Source of the DNA: Lacibacter sp. H407
GTDB taxonomy: Bacteria; Bacteroidota; Bacteroidia; Chitinophagales; Chitinophagaceae
DNA: 64,000 bases
Assembly (NCBI RefSeq): GCF_037892605.1
Contig: NZ_JBBKTU010000001.1
Location: 1,488,001-1,552,000, forward strand
Direction of reading: 5' to 3'
Below the pieces are notes generated by a model. The model ran no database searches. It saw nothing but the letters and a program-made list of their open reading frames with translations, and had not been told where the DNA came from. This document shows, piece by piece, positions 52,218-60,323 of the stretch. The stretch's first letter is position 1; every line of letters starts with the position of its first letter. Position numbers and translations under genes: made by a program.

Positions 52218-53204
52218 ATGAATAGGTTGCTCATTATATTGTTGGTTTGCAGCTGCCGTTTTCAGGTATTTGCACAATCTTACAATGGTATTACCAACGT
52301 AACCGATACCACTTTCAATCTGAGAAACGAATTTGAAAAAGTAAAAAAACAATACCCCGCTATTTCAATTCCTGTTGACCAACGCAGTGCATTTATTGCC
52401 GAACAACGAAATATTCGTTATTACAAACCTGCCAACAGAAACCTGGAACTGGATGCATTTTTTCCAAAGCAAAACAAGGGGTACAGTAAAAAAACTCCTG
52501 CAATTATTATTATTCATGGTGGCGGCTGGCGTTCAGGCAACAAAAGTCAACACCATGCATTAGCGTTCAATCTGGCAGCGAAAGGCTATGCATGTTTTAC
52601 ACCTGAATACCGATTATCAACGGAAGCATTATATCCTGCGGCAGTACAGGATATAAAAGCTGTAGTGAAATGGGTGAAATCAAACGCAGATAAATTTCAT
52701 GTGGATACAAACAGGATCGTTGTGCTTGGATTTTCAGCAGGCGGACAGTTAGCAGCATTGGTTGGAACTACAAACGGTTATCAAAAACTAGAACCTGCAT
52801 TTAGAGCAAAGGCAACAAGTAACGTTCACGCAATCGTTGATATTGATGGTACGCTATCATTTGTACATCCTGAATCGGGAGAAGGCGACGACAGTAAACG
52901 TACCTCAGCCGCTACGTATTGGTTTGGTTATTCCAAAACAGAAAATCCTGAACTATGGAAGCAGGCATCGCCTTTAACACATGCCGGTGCTTTTACTCCA
53001 CCCACCTTATTCATCAACAGCTCTGTTGCAAGAATGCACGCAGGCCGTAATGATTTTATGCAACTGCTTCGCAACAATAATATTTACACAGAAGTAAAAG
53101 AATTTGAAAACTCACCACATTCCTTTTGTTTATTTGAACCGTGGTTCACACCTACGGTTGAAGCTATTGACACATTCCTGCAAAACGTATTTCCTAAAAA
53201 GTAG
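52218..53204 (+). CDS. Exported alpha/beta-hydrolase esterase (BD-FAE/acetylesterase type)
   Basis: 328 residues from the ATG at 52218, 1 bp after the previous stop, with a signal peptide ending VFAQ. IIIHGGGWRSGNKS is the oxyanion-hole HGGG motif, VLGFSAGGQLAAL the nucleophile elbow, and the late EFENSPHSFCLFEPW supplies the His. This is the bacterial esterase/lipase family that includes feruloyl and acetyl esterases on plant polysaccharide. In a pectin locus an acetyl or feruloyl ester is the likely target. Confidence 0.85.
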   Translation: MNRLLIILLVCSCRFQVFAQSYNGITNVTDTTFNLRNEFEKVKKQYPAISIPVDQRSAFIAEQRNIRYYKPANRNLELDAFFPKQNKGYSKKTPAIIIIHGGGWRSGNKSQHHALAFNLAAKGYACFTPEYRLSTEALYPAAVQDIKAVVKWVKSNADKFHVDTNRIVVLGFSAGGQLAALVGTTNGYQKLEPAFRAKATSNVHAIVDIDGTLSFVHPESGEGDDSKRTSAATYWFGYSKTENPELWKQASPLTHAGAFTPPTLFINSSVARMHAGRNDFMQLLRNNNIYTEVKEFENSPHSFCLFEPWFTPTVEAIDTFLQNVFPKK

Positions 53205-53212
53205 AGATCAAG

Positions 53213-54235
53213 ATGAAAAAGATACAACTCCTGATACTGTTGATATTGATTAGTATATATGACGTAACAGCACAAACCTCCAACCCCCAACAGTATAAAT
53301 ATATATTTACTGTTGCAAAGGATGGCACTGGTGATTATAAATATATCCAGGATGCGATCGATGCCATGCGTGTATATCCATTGGCACGTATTACACTGTA
53401 TATTAAAAACGGAGTGTACAACGAAAAGATCGAACTGCCGGCTAATAATACCGACGTAACATTTATTGGGGAGAGTGTAGAAAAAACGATCATCAGCTTC
53501 AATGATTATTCGGGAAGAGGAAAGCATACAACCTTCACTTCGTACACGGCAAAAATTTCGGGCAATCGTTTTATTGCAGAGAATATTACGTTTGCCAATA
53601 GTGCCGGTGCTGTTGGACAAGCATTGGCTTTGTATGTTGATGCTGATAAAGCAGTCTTTCGGAATTGTCGTTTCCTCGGCAACCAGGATACCATTTTTGC
53701 AGCTGGCGAAAATGCACGACAGTTATTTGTTGATTGTTATATAGAAGGTACAACCGATTTTATTTTTGGTCCATCAACGGCGGTATTTCAAAACTGTACG
53801 ATCCGGGCAAAATCAAACTCCTACATTACAGCCGCCAGCACAACTGAAGGGAAAAACTTCGGTTATGTATTTCTTGATTGTAAGATCATGGCCGATTCAA
53901 CTGTTACAAAATTATTTTTAGGAAGACCGTGGCGTGCACATGCTAAAACCGCTTTCATCCGTTGTGAACTACCCAAACAAATTGCAGACGAAGGTTGGAA
54001 TAACTGGAGCAATCCTGCAAACGAAACAACCGTTCGTTATGTTGAATATAAATCTACCGGAGTAGGTGCTTCTGCAGCAAAGCGGGTAGCATGGAGCAAA
54101 CAGTTAACTGACAAAGAAGCGAAAGAATATACACTCGAAAACATTTTTTCAAATTGTAACTCTACTGTTCAGCAGGATTCGCAGTGGTTTCAGCAGATCC
54201 GTACAAAAGCGTTTGAATGGCCTGCAGCGAAATGA
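53213..54235 (+). CDS. Pectinesterase (carbohydrate esterase family 8)
   Basis: 340 residues with a signal peptide ending VTAQ. CE8 motifs are in order: FTVAKDGTGDYKYIQDAIDA, GNQDTIF with the first catalytic Asp, TDFIFGPSTAVFQNC with the second, and LGRPWRAHAKTAFI with the substrate-binding Arg and Trp. It removes methyl groups from homogalacturonan, preparing it for the pectate lyase encoded upstream. Confidence 0.93.
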   Translation: MKKIQLLILLILISIYDVTAQTSNPQQYKYIFTVAKDGTGDYKYIQDAIDAMRVYPLARITLYIKNGVYNEKIELPANNTDVTFIGESVEKTIISFNDYSGRGKHTTFTSYTAKISGNRFIAENITFANSAGAVGQALALYVDADKAVFRNCRFLGNQDTIFAAGENARQLFVDCYIEGTTDFIFGPSTAVFQNCTIRAKSNSYITAASTTEGKNFGYVFLDCKIMADSTVTKLFLGRPWRAHAKTAFIRCELPKQIADEGWNNWSNPANETTVRYVEYKSTGVGASAAKRVAWSKQLTDKEAKEYTLENIFSNCNSTVQQDSQWFQQIRTKAFEWPAAK

Positions 54236-54283
54236 TCCATGTATTTTATCTTGCTATAAATGCTTAATAATTGGAATAGCTGG

Positions 54284-54348
54284 CAACGATTGCATGAAAA
54301 ATGATCTGTACTTTAGTCAACAATTAATATCTTGACCTTTCGAACGAT
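54284..54348. promoter_or_regulatory. LacI-like half-sites upstream of the symporter gene
   Basis: CAACGATTGC (54284-54293) and GAACGAT (54342-54348) repeat the half-site of the palindrome between lacI and susC (GAACGATTGC). TACTTTAG at 54309-54316 is a possible -7 element, with TTG 16 bp upstream, shorter than usual. The same regulator may control the sugar catabolic genes. Confidence 0.4.
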
Positions 54349-54359
54349 CAACTTTCCAT

Positions 54360-55634
54360 ATGAGCCAACGCAATCAGTATCTCTTCCCATTTATTCTAGT
54401 GACCAGTTTATTTTTTCTCTGGGCTTTTCTGCATAATATCAATCCCATTTTAATTCCACATTTAAAGAAAGCCTGCCAGTTAACTGATACGCAATCTGCA
54501 TTTGTCGATACGGCAGTTTATTTGGGTTATTTCTCAATTGCACTACCGGCAGGTTGGTTCATGCACAAATACGGCTATAAAAAAGGGATCATGTTTGGTT
54601 TGCTTTTGTATGGAGTAGGAGCGTTATTATTTATTCCGGCAGCAAATGCCAGAGAATATTCCTTTTTTCTCGTTGCTTTATTTATCAGTGCAGCGGGCGC
54701 TACTTTTTTAGAAACAGTTGCCAATCCATATATCGCCAAACTGGGCGATGCAAAAACTGCTGCACAACGCTTGAACTTTGCACAGTCGTTTAATGGCGTG
54801 GGTGCATTTATTGCTCCCATTATCGGCGGGCAGATCATTTTATCCGGTATTGAGCATTCGAAAGAAGAATTGCAACAAATGGATGCAGCAACACTCGCCA
54901 GTTATCTGGATGGAGAAGCGGCAACAGTAAAAATTCCTTATCTCGTGATTGGTGCAATCGTTATGATCTTACTTGCTTTATTCTTTGTAACAAAGCTTCC
55001 GGAAATAAAAGAAGAGAATGGTGACGATGCAAAAAGTTCAAAATTTTCGTTTCGTGTTTTTAGACATGCGCATTTGAAATGGGCTGTTGTTGCACAATTA
55101 TTTTATGTAGGTGCACAAACTTGTGTTGGTAGTTTTTTTATACGCTTCGCCCGGTTTGCAGAAGACATGCCTGAAAAAAGAGCTGCTTTTCTGTGGGGTT
55201 CGGTTGCCATGGTGGGTTTTATGATCGGTCGTTTTTCAGGAACGTTTTTAATGCGTTACATCAAACCCGCAAAACTATTGGGCATTTACGCAGTGATCAA
55301 TATGTTATTACTCAGTGTGGCTGTATTTGCAAAAGGAGATGCAGCTGTGTATGCATTGATGGCGGTACCGTTCTTTATGTCGATCATGTTCCCCACCATT
55401 TTCGCAATGGGCATTTCGAATTTGGGTGAAGAAACAAAAATAGCTTCGTCTTTTATTGTGATGTCGATCGTAGGTGGCGCAATATTTCCATTGTTCATGG
55501 GACAGATATCGGATGCAAGCGGTGGTAATATTCAACTGGCATATATCGTACCCATTGTGTGTTTTGCTGTAATTGGTTTGTTTGCGTACCGTTTCAGGAA
55601 TCTGTTTACCGATAACACGTCAACCGCACATTAA
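54360..55634 (+). CDS. FucP-like sugar:proton symporter (MFS)
   Basis: 424 residues with 12 predicted membrane helices. LFFLWAFLHNINPILIPHLKKACQLTDTQSAFVD at the start is the pattern of the L-fucose permease family (FHS), where transmembrane segment 1 carries an Asn/Asp for substrate and proton. It imports a monosaccharide into the cytoplasm; the genes that follow point to a 6-deoxyhexose such as L-fucose or L-rhamnose. Confidence 0.9.
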   Translation: MSQRNQYLFPFILVTSLFFLWAFLHNINPILIPHLKKACQLTDTQSAFVDTAVYLGYFSIALPAGWFMHKYGYKKGIMFGLLLYGVGALLFIPAANAREYSFFLVALFISAAGATFLETVANPYIAKLGDAKTAAQRLNFAQSFNGVGAFIAPIIGGQIILSGIEHSKEELQQMDAATLASYLDGEAATVKIPYLVIGAIVMILLALFFVTKLPEIKEENGDDAKSSKFSFRVFRHAHLKWAVVAQLFYVGAQTCVGSFFIRFARFAEDMPEKRAAFLWGSVAMVGFMIGRFSGTFLMRYIKPAKLLGIYAVINMLLLSVAVFAKGDAAVYALMAVPFFMSIMFPTIFAMGISNLGEETKIASSFIVMSIVGGAIFPLFMGQISDASGGNIQLAYIVPIVCFAVIGLFAYRFRNLFTDNTSTAH

Positions 55635-55636
55635 CC

Positions 55637-55966
55637 ATGAAAAGATATTGCCTGGCTTTGGATTTAAAAGATGATGAAGCATTGATTGCTGAATACGAAG
55701 CCTATCACCAAAATGTATGGCCGGAAATTTTGCAAAGCATCAAAGAATCCGGAATTGAACACATGGATATTTACCGAACGGGAAATCGTTTGTTCATGAT
55801 CATGGAAGTAAATGATGCGTTCAATTTTGAAAGCAAAGCAGCCGCAGATGCTGCCAATGAAAAAGTACAGGAATGGGAAACGCTGATGTGGAAGTACCAA
55901 CAGGCACTGCCCGGCAGCAAGCCCGGTGAGAAATGGAAACTAATGGAAAATATATTTTCAATATAA
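55637..55966 (+). CDS. L-rhamnose/L-fucose mutarotase (RhaM-type)
   Basis: 109 residues forming a dimeric alpha-beta barrel-type fold. YCLALDLKDD, YEAYHQNVWPEILQSIKESGI and MDIYRTGNRLFMIMEV match the RhaM family; the His in YHQNVWPE is the expected catalytic residue. It speeds anomer exchange of the imported sugar. It lies 2 bp after the symporter gene, so the two are cotranslated. Confidence 0.88.
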   Translation: MKRYCLALDLKDDEALIAEYEAYHQNVWPEILQSIKESGIEHMDIYRTGNRLFMIMEVNDAFNFESKAAADAANEKVQEWETLMWKYQQALPGSKPGEKWKLMENIFSI

Positions 55967-55968
55967 CA

Positions 55969-56742
55969 ATGTTCAGTTTAAATAATAAGATCGCAATTAT
56001 TACCGGTGCCGGAAGTGGTATTGGAAAAGCAACAGCCAAACTGTTTGCAAAACAGGGAGCACAAGTTCATATTCTTGATTTTGATGAAACGTCTGCATTA
56101 GAAGCAGTCAAAGAAATTACAGAAGAAGGCGGCAACTGTTCTTCTGTAAAAGTTGATGTGAGCAATCAGCAGGAAGTAAAAGCAATCATCGATAACATTG
56201 CTTCTGCATCCGGTCGCATTGATATTTTGTTCAACAATGCCGGTGTTGCCCATGTTGGTACTGTGGAATCTACTTCCGAGCAGGATTTTACACGCCTGTT
56301 CAATGTAAATGTAAAAGGTGTATATAATTGTATGCAGGCTGCCATTCCGCACATGAAAGCGAATGGCGGTAGTATTTTGAATATGGCATCTGTTGCTTCT
56401 TCGGTTGGTATTCCTGATCGGTTTGCTTACTCGATGACAAAAGGAGCCGTTGCAGCAATGACTTTATCTACTGCAAAAGATTATCTCAATACAGGAATTC
56501 GTTGTAATTGTATTTCACCTGCTAGAGTACATACTCCTTTTGTAGATGGATTTATCAATAAAAATTATCCGGGAAAAGAGAAAGAGATGTTTGAAAAGTT
56601 GTCAAAGAGTCAACCCATCGGTCGTATGGGCAAACCCGATGAAATTGCTCATTTGGTTTTGTATCTCTGCAGCGATGAAGCATCTTTTATTACCGGATGT
56701 GATTATCCGATCGATGGTGGATTTATTAAACTGAGTAATTGA
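55969..56742 (+). CDS. Short-chain dehydrogenase, probable 2-keto-3-deoxy-L-fuconate dehydrogenase
   Basis: 257 residues from the ATG at 55969, 2 bp after the mutarotase stop. The Rossmann motif is TGAGSGIGKA, then NNAG, catalytic Ser in MASVASS, and YSMTK as the YxxxK pair, so it should be active. Sequence blocks such as CISPARVHTPFVDGFI fit the SDRs of the non-phosphorylated 6-deoxyhexose routes that oxidise the 2-keto-3-deoxy sugar acid. The role is inferred from the neighbouring FAH and lactonase genes. Confidence 0.8.
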   Translation: MFSLNNKIAIITGAGSGIGKATAKLFAKQGAQVHILDFDETSALEAVKEITEEGGNCSSVKVDVSNQQEVKAIIDNIASASGRIDILFNNAGVAHVGTVESTSEQDFTRLFNVNVKGVYNCMQAAIPHMKANGGSILNMASVASSVGIPDRFAYSMTKGAVAAMTLSTAKDYLNTGIRCNCISPARVHTPFVDGFINKNYPGKEKEMFEKLSKSQPIGRMGKPDEIAHLVLYLCSDEASFITGCDYPIDGGFIKLSN

Positions 56743-56821
56743 TTTGATTCTTACTTGTATAATGTATTATTAACTATAAAAATAAAATGATCTTACCGCT
56801 GATGGGGCTGTGCCAGGATGG

Positions 56822-56840
56822 CCTCCCCGAAAGGGGGAGG
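56822..56840 (+). repeat. G/C hairpin just before the FAH-family gene
   Basis: CCTCCCC (56822-56828) pairs with GGGGAGG (56834-56840), followed by TCGGGAGGGGG and the ATG at 56854. This is a widespread kind of Bacteroidota intergenic hairpin. It interrupts an otherwise tightly spaced operon and could affect mRNA ends or translation of the next gene. Confidence 0.6.
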
Positions 56841-56853
56841 TCGGGAGGGGGTT

Positions 56854-57708
56854 ATGAAACTGATTCGCTTTGGTGAAGCCGGCAACGAAAAGCCCGGCGT
56901 TTGTATCAACCAGGAATACTTTGATGTATCTGGTTTTGTAAAAGATTATGATGAAACTTTTTTTGCAACCGATGGTGTTGCAAACCTTGCAACTATCATC
57001 GAACAAAATAAAATTGCGTTGCCGAAAATTGCAAGCGATACAAGATTGGGTGCTCCTGTTGCACGTCCATCAAAAATTATTTGTATTGGATTAAACTATG
57101 CCGATCATGCAAAAGAAACCAATGCAACCCCACCAACCGAGCCGGTGATCTTTATGAAAGCAACATCGGCGATCTGTGGTCCGTTTGATGATGTAGTGAT
57201 TCCAAAAAATTCGGAGAAGACCGATTGGGAAGTAGAATTAGCCGTCATCATCGGAAAAAAAGCAAGTTATGTTTCTGAAGCTGATGCCATGAATTATGTA
57301 GCAGGATATTGTTTGCATAACGATATCAGCGAACGTGCATTTCAATTGGAAAGAGGCGGTACCTGGGATAAAGGAAAAGGTTGCGATACGTTTGCACCAT
57401 TGGGTCCCTGGTTTGTTACAAAAGATGAAATAACCGATGTAGATGATCTTAAACTTTGGTTGAAAGTAAACGGCAAGCAAATGCAGAATGGTACAACAGC
57501 CAATCTCATCTTCAATGTTCCTTTTGTTGTAGCGTATGTCAGTCAGTTTATGACCTTGCTGCCCGGTGATATTATTTCAACCGGCACACCCGCAGGAGTT
57601 GGATTAGGATTTAATCCGCCTGTGTATTTACAACCCGGCGATGTAATGGAACTGGGTATTGACGGTTTAGGTGAATCAAAACAAACATGCGTGGCGTATG
57701 CGGGTTGA
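56854..57708 (+). CDS. Fumarylacetoacetate hydrolase family protein, probable 2,4-diketo-3-deoxy-L-fuconate hydrolase
   Basis: 284 residues from the ATG at 56854; a longer frame would translate the G/C hairpin and is rejected. The FAH fold has KIICIGLNYADHAKE, EPVIFMKATSA, DWEVELAVIIGK (metal-binding Glu pair) and GDIISTGTPAGVG. In the non-phosphorylated L-fucose route an FAH enzyme splits the 2,4-diketo-3-deoxy acid to pyruvate and lactate. In the L-rhamnose variant a related hydrolase is used. Confidence 0.85.
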   Translation: MKLIRFGEAGNEKPGVCINQEYFDVSGFVKDYDETFFATDGVANLATIIEQNKIALPKIASDTRLGAPVARPSKIICIGLNYADHAKETNATPPTEPVIFMKATSAICGPFDDVVIPKNSEKTDWEVELAVIIGKKASYVSEADAMNYVAGYCLHNDISERAFQLERGGTWDKGKGCDTFAPLGPWFVTKDEITDVDDLKLWLKVNGKQMQNGTTANLIFNVPFVVAYVSQFMTLLPGDIISTGTPAGVGLGFNPPVYLQPGDVMELGIDGLGESKQTCVAYAG

Positions 57709-58519
57709 TACACATGTACATTTTTGGGAGTACGATCAACAGCGTGATGATTGGATGGACAGTATGCCTGTATTGCAACAGAATTATTTACCAGGTAGTC
57801 TGGTTTTGACATTGGAAGAAAATAAGATCGACGGTTGTGTAGCGGTGCAGGCCAGTCAATCGGAAGAGGAAACAATGTTCATGGTTGATCTGGCAAACAA
57901 ACATCAATTCATTAAAGGAGTTGTTGGCTGGATCGATCTGCAAAATGAAAATATTGAAGAGCGGTTGCAGCATTTTTCACAATACCCGATCATTAAAGGA
58001 TGGCGGCATGTGGTGCAAGGGGAACCAAACGATTTTTTATCACGACCCAAATTTCAACGTGGAGTAAAAGCATTACAACCTTTTGGCTACACGTACGATA
58101 TTCTCATCTATCATCATCAACTGCAACCGGCCATTGAATTTGTATCGCAGTTTCCGGAGCAGCAACTGGTGATCGATCATTGTGCAAAACCGGATATTGC
58201 CAATCAACAAATCCATGATTGGAAAAATTTGATGCAGGAAATAGCAAAGGCGCCCAACGTGTATTGCAAACTATCGGGTTTAGTAACAGAAGCAAAGTGG
58301 AACGATTGGACAGAGGCCGACTTGCATGCTTATCTCGATGTGGTGTTTGATGCATTTGGTATCGATCGTTTAATGTTTGGTAGTGATTGGCCGGTAGTAT
58401 TAGTGTCGGGTGGTTATAGCAGTTGGGTGAAAGTGCTCGATAGTTATATGCGGAACTTCAGTGAAACAGACAAAGTAAAAGTGTTCGGTAAAAATGCCAT
58501 GCACTTTTATCATTTATAG
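57698..58519 (+). CDS. Amidohydrolase, probable L-fucono/L-rhamnono-lactonase
   Basis: 273 residues from the ATG at 57698, overlapping the FAH gene by 11 bp. It begins MRVDTHVHFWEYD (HxH metal motif), and LVIDHCAKPDI and MFGSDWPVVLVSGGYSSW add the other His and Asp. This is the amidohydrolase_2 type that includes L-fuconolactonase, which opens the lactone made by L-fucose dehydrogenase. The residues do not fix the sugar. Confidence 0.85.
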   Translation: MRVDTHVHFWEYDQQRDDWMDSMPVLQQNYLPGSLVLTLEENKIDGCVAVQASQSEEETMFMVDLANKHQFIKGVVGWIDLQNENIEERLQHFSQYPIIKGWRHVVQGEPNDFLSRPKFQRGVKALQPFGYTYDILIYHHQLQPAIEFVSQFPEQQLVIDHCAKPDIANQQIHDWKNLMQEIAKAPNVYCKLSGLVTEAKWNDWTEADLHAYLDVVFDAFGIDRLMFGSDWPVVLVSGGYSSWVKVLDSYMRNFSETDKVKVFGKNAMHFYHL

Positions 58520-58539
58520 AACTTTGAAAATACAATCGT

Positions 58540-59328
58540 ATGGATCTGCAATTGAAAGAGAAAGTGATCATTGTTTCCGGTGGTGCCAAAGGTATTGGTG
58601 AGGGCATTGTAAAAGTATTGGCGGCCGAAGGAGCCATACCGGTGATCATTGGAAGAAGTGAAGAAGATAATTTAATAACCGTAAAAGCAATTGAAGCAAC
58701 CGGTGGCAAATGTTTTCAGGTAAAGGCCGAACTTTCTAACCCGGATGAATGCAAACATGCAGTAGAAGCAGTCATTAAACAATTCAACCGAATTGATGGG
58801 CTGGTGAACAATGCCGGTGCAAATGATGGCGTGGGATTAGAAAACGGAGACTATGAAAAATTCATGGCCTCTCTGCATAAGAATTTAATTCATTACTATT
58901 TATTGGCACATCATGCATTGCCGGAATTAAAGAAAACAAAAGGTGCGATCGTAAACATTACTTCAAAAACTGCGGATACAGGACAAGGTGGCACATCGGC
59001 TTATGCTGCCAGTAATGGAGGACGAAATGCATTAACAAGAGAATGGGCTGTTGAATTGTTGAAATATGGCATTCGTGTAAATGCAGTTGTGGTGGCAGAA
59101 TGTTTTACACCGCTGTATGCACGCTGGATCGAAACATTACCCAACCCGCAGGAAAAATTAAAAGAGATCGAATCCAAAATTCCATTGGGCAACAGAATGA
59201 CCACAGCAGAAGAAATTGCAAATGCAGTTGTGTTCCTGTTATCAGAAAGGTCCAGTCATACAACCGGTCAGTTGGTGTATGTAGATGGTGGTTATGTGCA
59301 TCTCGACAGAGCGTTGGCAAATGCATAA
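58540..59328 (+). CDS. Short-chain dehydrogenase, probable L-fucose dehydrogenase
   Basis: 262 residues. It starts MDLQLKEKVIIVSGGAKGIG and continues with ANDGVGLENGDYEKF, NLIHYYLLAHH and ALTREWAVELLKYGIRVNAVV, a pattern I recognise from bacterial L-fucose dehydrogenases. The NAD motif, NNAG, Ser142 and Tyr155 are present, but the lysine of YxxxK is replaced by Asn159 (YAASN). If real, the catalytic mechanism is altered or the enzyme uses another base. It follows the lactonase gene by 20 bp. Confidence 0.82.
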   Translation: MDLQLKEKVIIVSGGAKGIGEGIVKVLAAEGAIPVIIGRSEEDNLITVKAIEATGGKCFQVKAELSNPDECKHAVEAVIKQFNRIDGLVNNAGANDGVGLENGDYEKFMASLHKNLIHYYLLAHHALPELKKTKGAIVNITSKTADTGQGGTSAYAASNGGRNALTREWAVELLKYGIRVNAVVVAECFTPLYARWIETLPNPQEKLKEIESKIPLGNRMTTAEEIANAVVFLLSERSSHTTGQLVYVDGGYVHLDRALANA

Positions 59329-59419
59329 AGAAGTTTAAATGGCAGCAACGGTTATTTCATTATTTCCGTCTGTCAAAGCAGATCGATTGTTTTTCAAATA
59401 GATTTAATTATACAGCAAC

Positions 59420-60319
59420 ATGAAAAAGACAGGTCTTATAATTGCAGCAATGTTTAGTTCAATTGTGTTGCTGGCACAAACAGAAATACCGTTATACAGT
59501 GGTTCCGTTCCTAATTCAAAACCTGCGCCGAATAAAGAAAGTTCGTTGACCAGAGATAATGTTACACGCATTTCAAAAGTGAGTGTGCCAACGCTTACGG
59601 TTTACAAACCTGTAACACCTAATGGTATGTCGGTGATCATTTGCCCCGGTGGTGGTTATGGCATTTTAGCTTTTGATAAAGAAGGTACACGTGTAGCGGA
59701 AGAAATGAACAAATGGGGCATCACTGCTTTTGTGTTGAAATACCGCTTGCCCGATGATACTACCAATATCGACAGAAGTCTTGCTCCGTTACAGGATGCA
59801 CAACAGGCCGTTCGTTTAGTGCGAAGCAGAGCAACAGAATGGGGATTGAAGAAAGATAAGATCGGCATCATGGGTTTTTCTGCCGGAGGACATTTAGCAT
59901 CAACTGCAGCAACACATTTTTCCAGAAAAGCAGATGCAACAAACAACGATACAACTTCTGTTCGTCCCGATTTTACCATTCTTATTTATCCGGTCATCAG
60001 TTTCGACAGTACCATCACACACAAAGGATCAAGAAATAATTTAGTTGGTGCAACTGCATCAGCAGAGAAGATAAAATTATATTCCAACGAATTGCAGGTA
60101 AATGCAAAAACGCCTCCTTCGTTTTTGGTACATGCAGGCGATGATGCTACAGTGCCGGTTGAAAACAGTATTCGTTATTATCAGGCTTGTATTCAATACA
60201 AAGTGCCTGCAGAAATGCATCTCTATCCAAAAGGTGGTCATGGTTTTGGAATGTATAATAAAACAACAACGGATAACTGGATGGAGCGTTTGCAAAACTG
60301 GCTTAACACACTAAAGTAA
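59420..60319 (+). CDS. Exported alpha/beta hydrolase (acetylxylan esterase-like)
   Basis: 299 residues with a signal peptide ending VLLAQ. Motifs: IICPGGGYGILAFDKEG as oxyanion loop, IMGFSAGGHLAST as the nucleophile elbow, HAGDDATVPVENS with the Asp and KGGHGFGMYN with the His. Similar proteins deacetylate xylan or oligosaccharides. It lies between the sugar catabolic genes and GH43, so it probably trims esterified hemicellulose or pectin side chains. Confidence 0.85.
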   Translation: MKKTGLIIAAMFSSIVLLAQTEIPLYSGSVPNSKPAPNKESSLTRDNVTRISKVSVPTLTVYKPVTPNGMSVIICPGGGYGILAFDKEGTRVAEEMNKWGITAFVLKYRLPDDTTNIDRSLAPLQDAQQAVRLVRSRATEWGLKKDKIGIMGFSAGGHLASTAATHFSRKADATNNDTTSVRPDFTILIYPVISFDSTITHKGSRNNLVGATASAEKIKLYSNELQVNAKTPPSFLVHAGDDATVPVENSIRYYQACIQYKVPAEMHLYPKGGHGFGMYNKTTTDNWMERLQNWLNTLK

Positions 60320-60323
60320 TTTT

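Noticed and set aside
53084-53620. Minus-strand frame of 178 codons
   Set aside because: Antisense to the pectinesterase gene, whose motifs are intact; the translation is Cys/Ile-rich with no recognisable features.
56818-56853. Upstream ATG extending the FAH-family protein by 12 residues
   Set aside because: The extension would translate the G/C hairpin; family members begin at the later Met.
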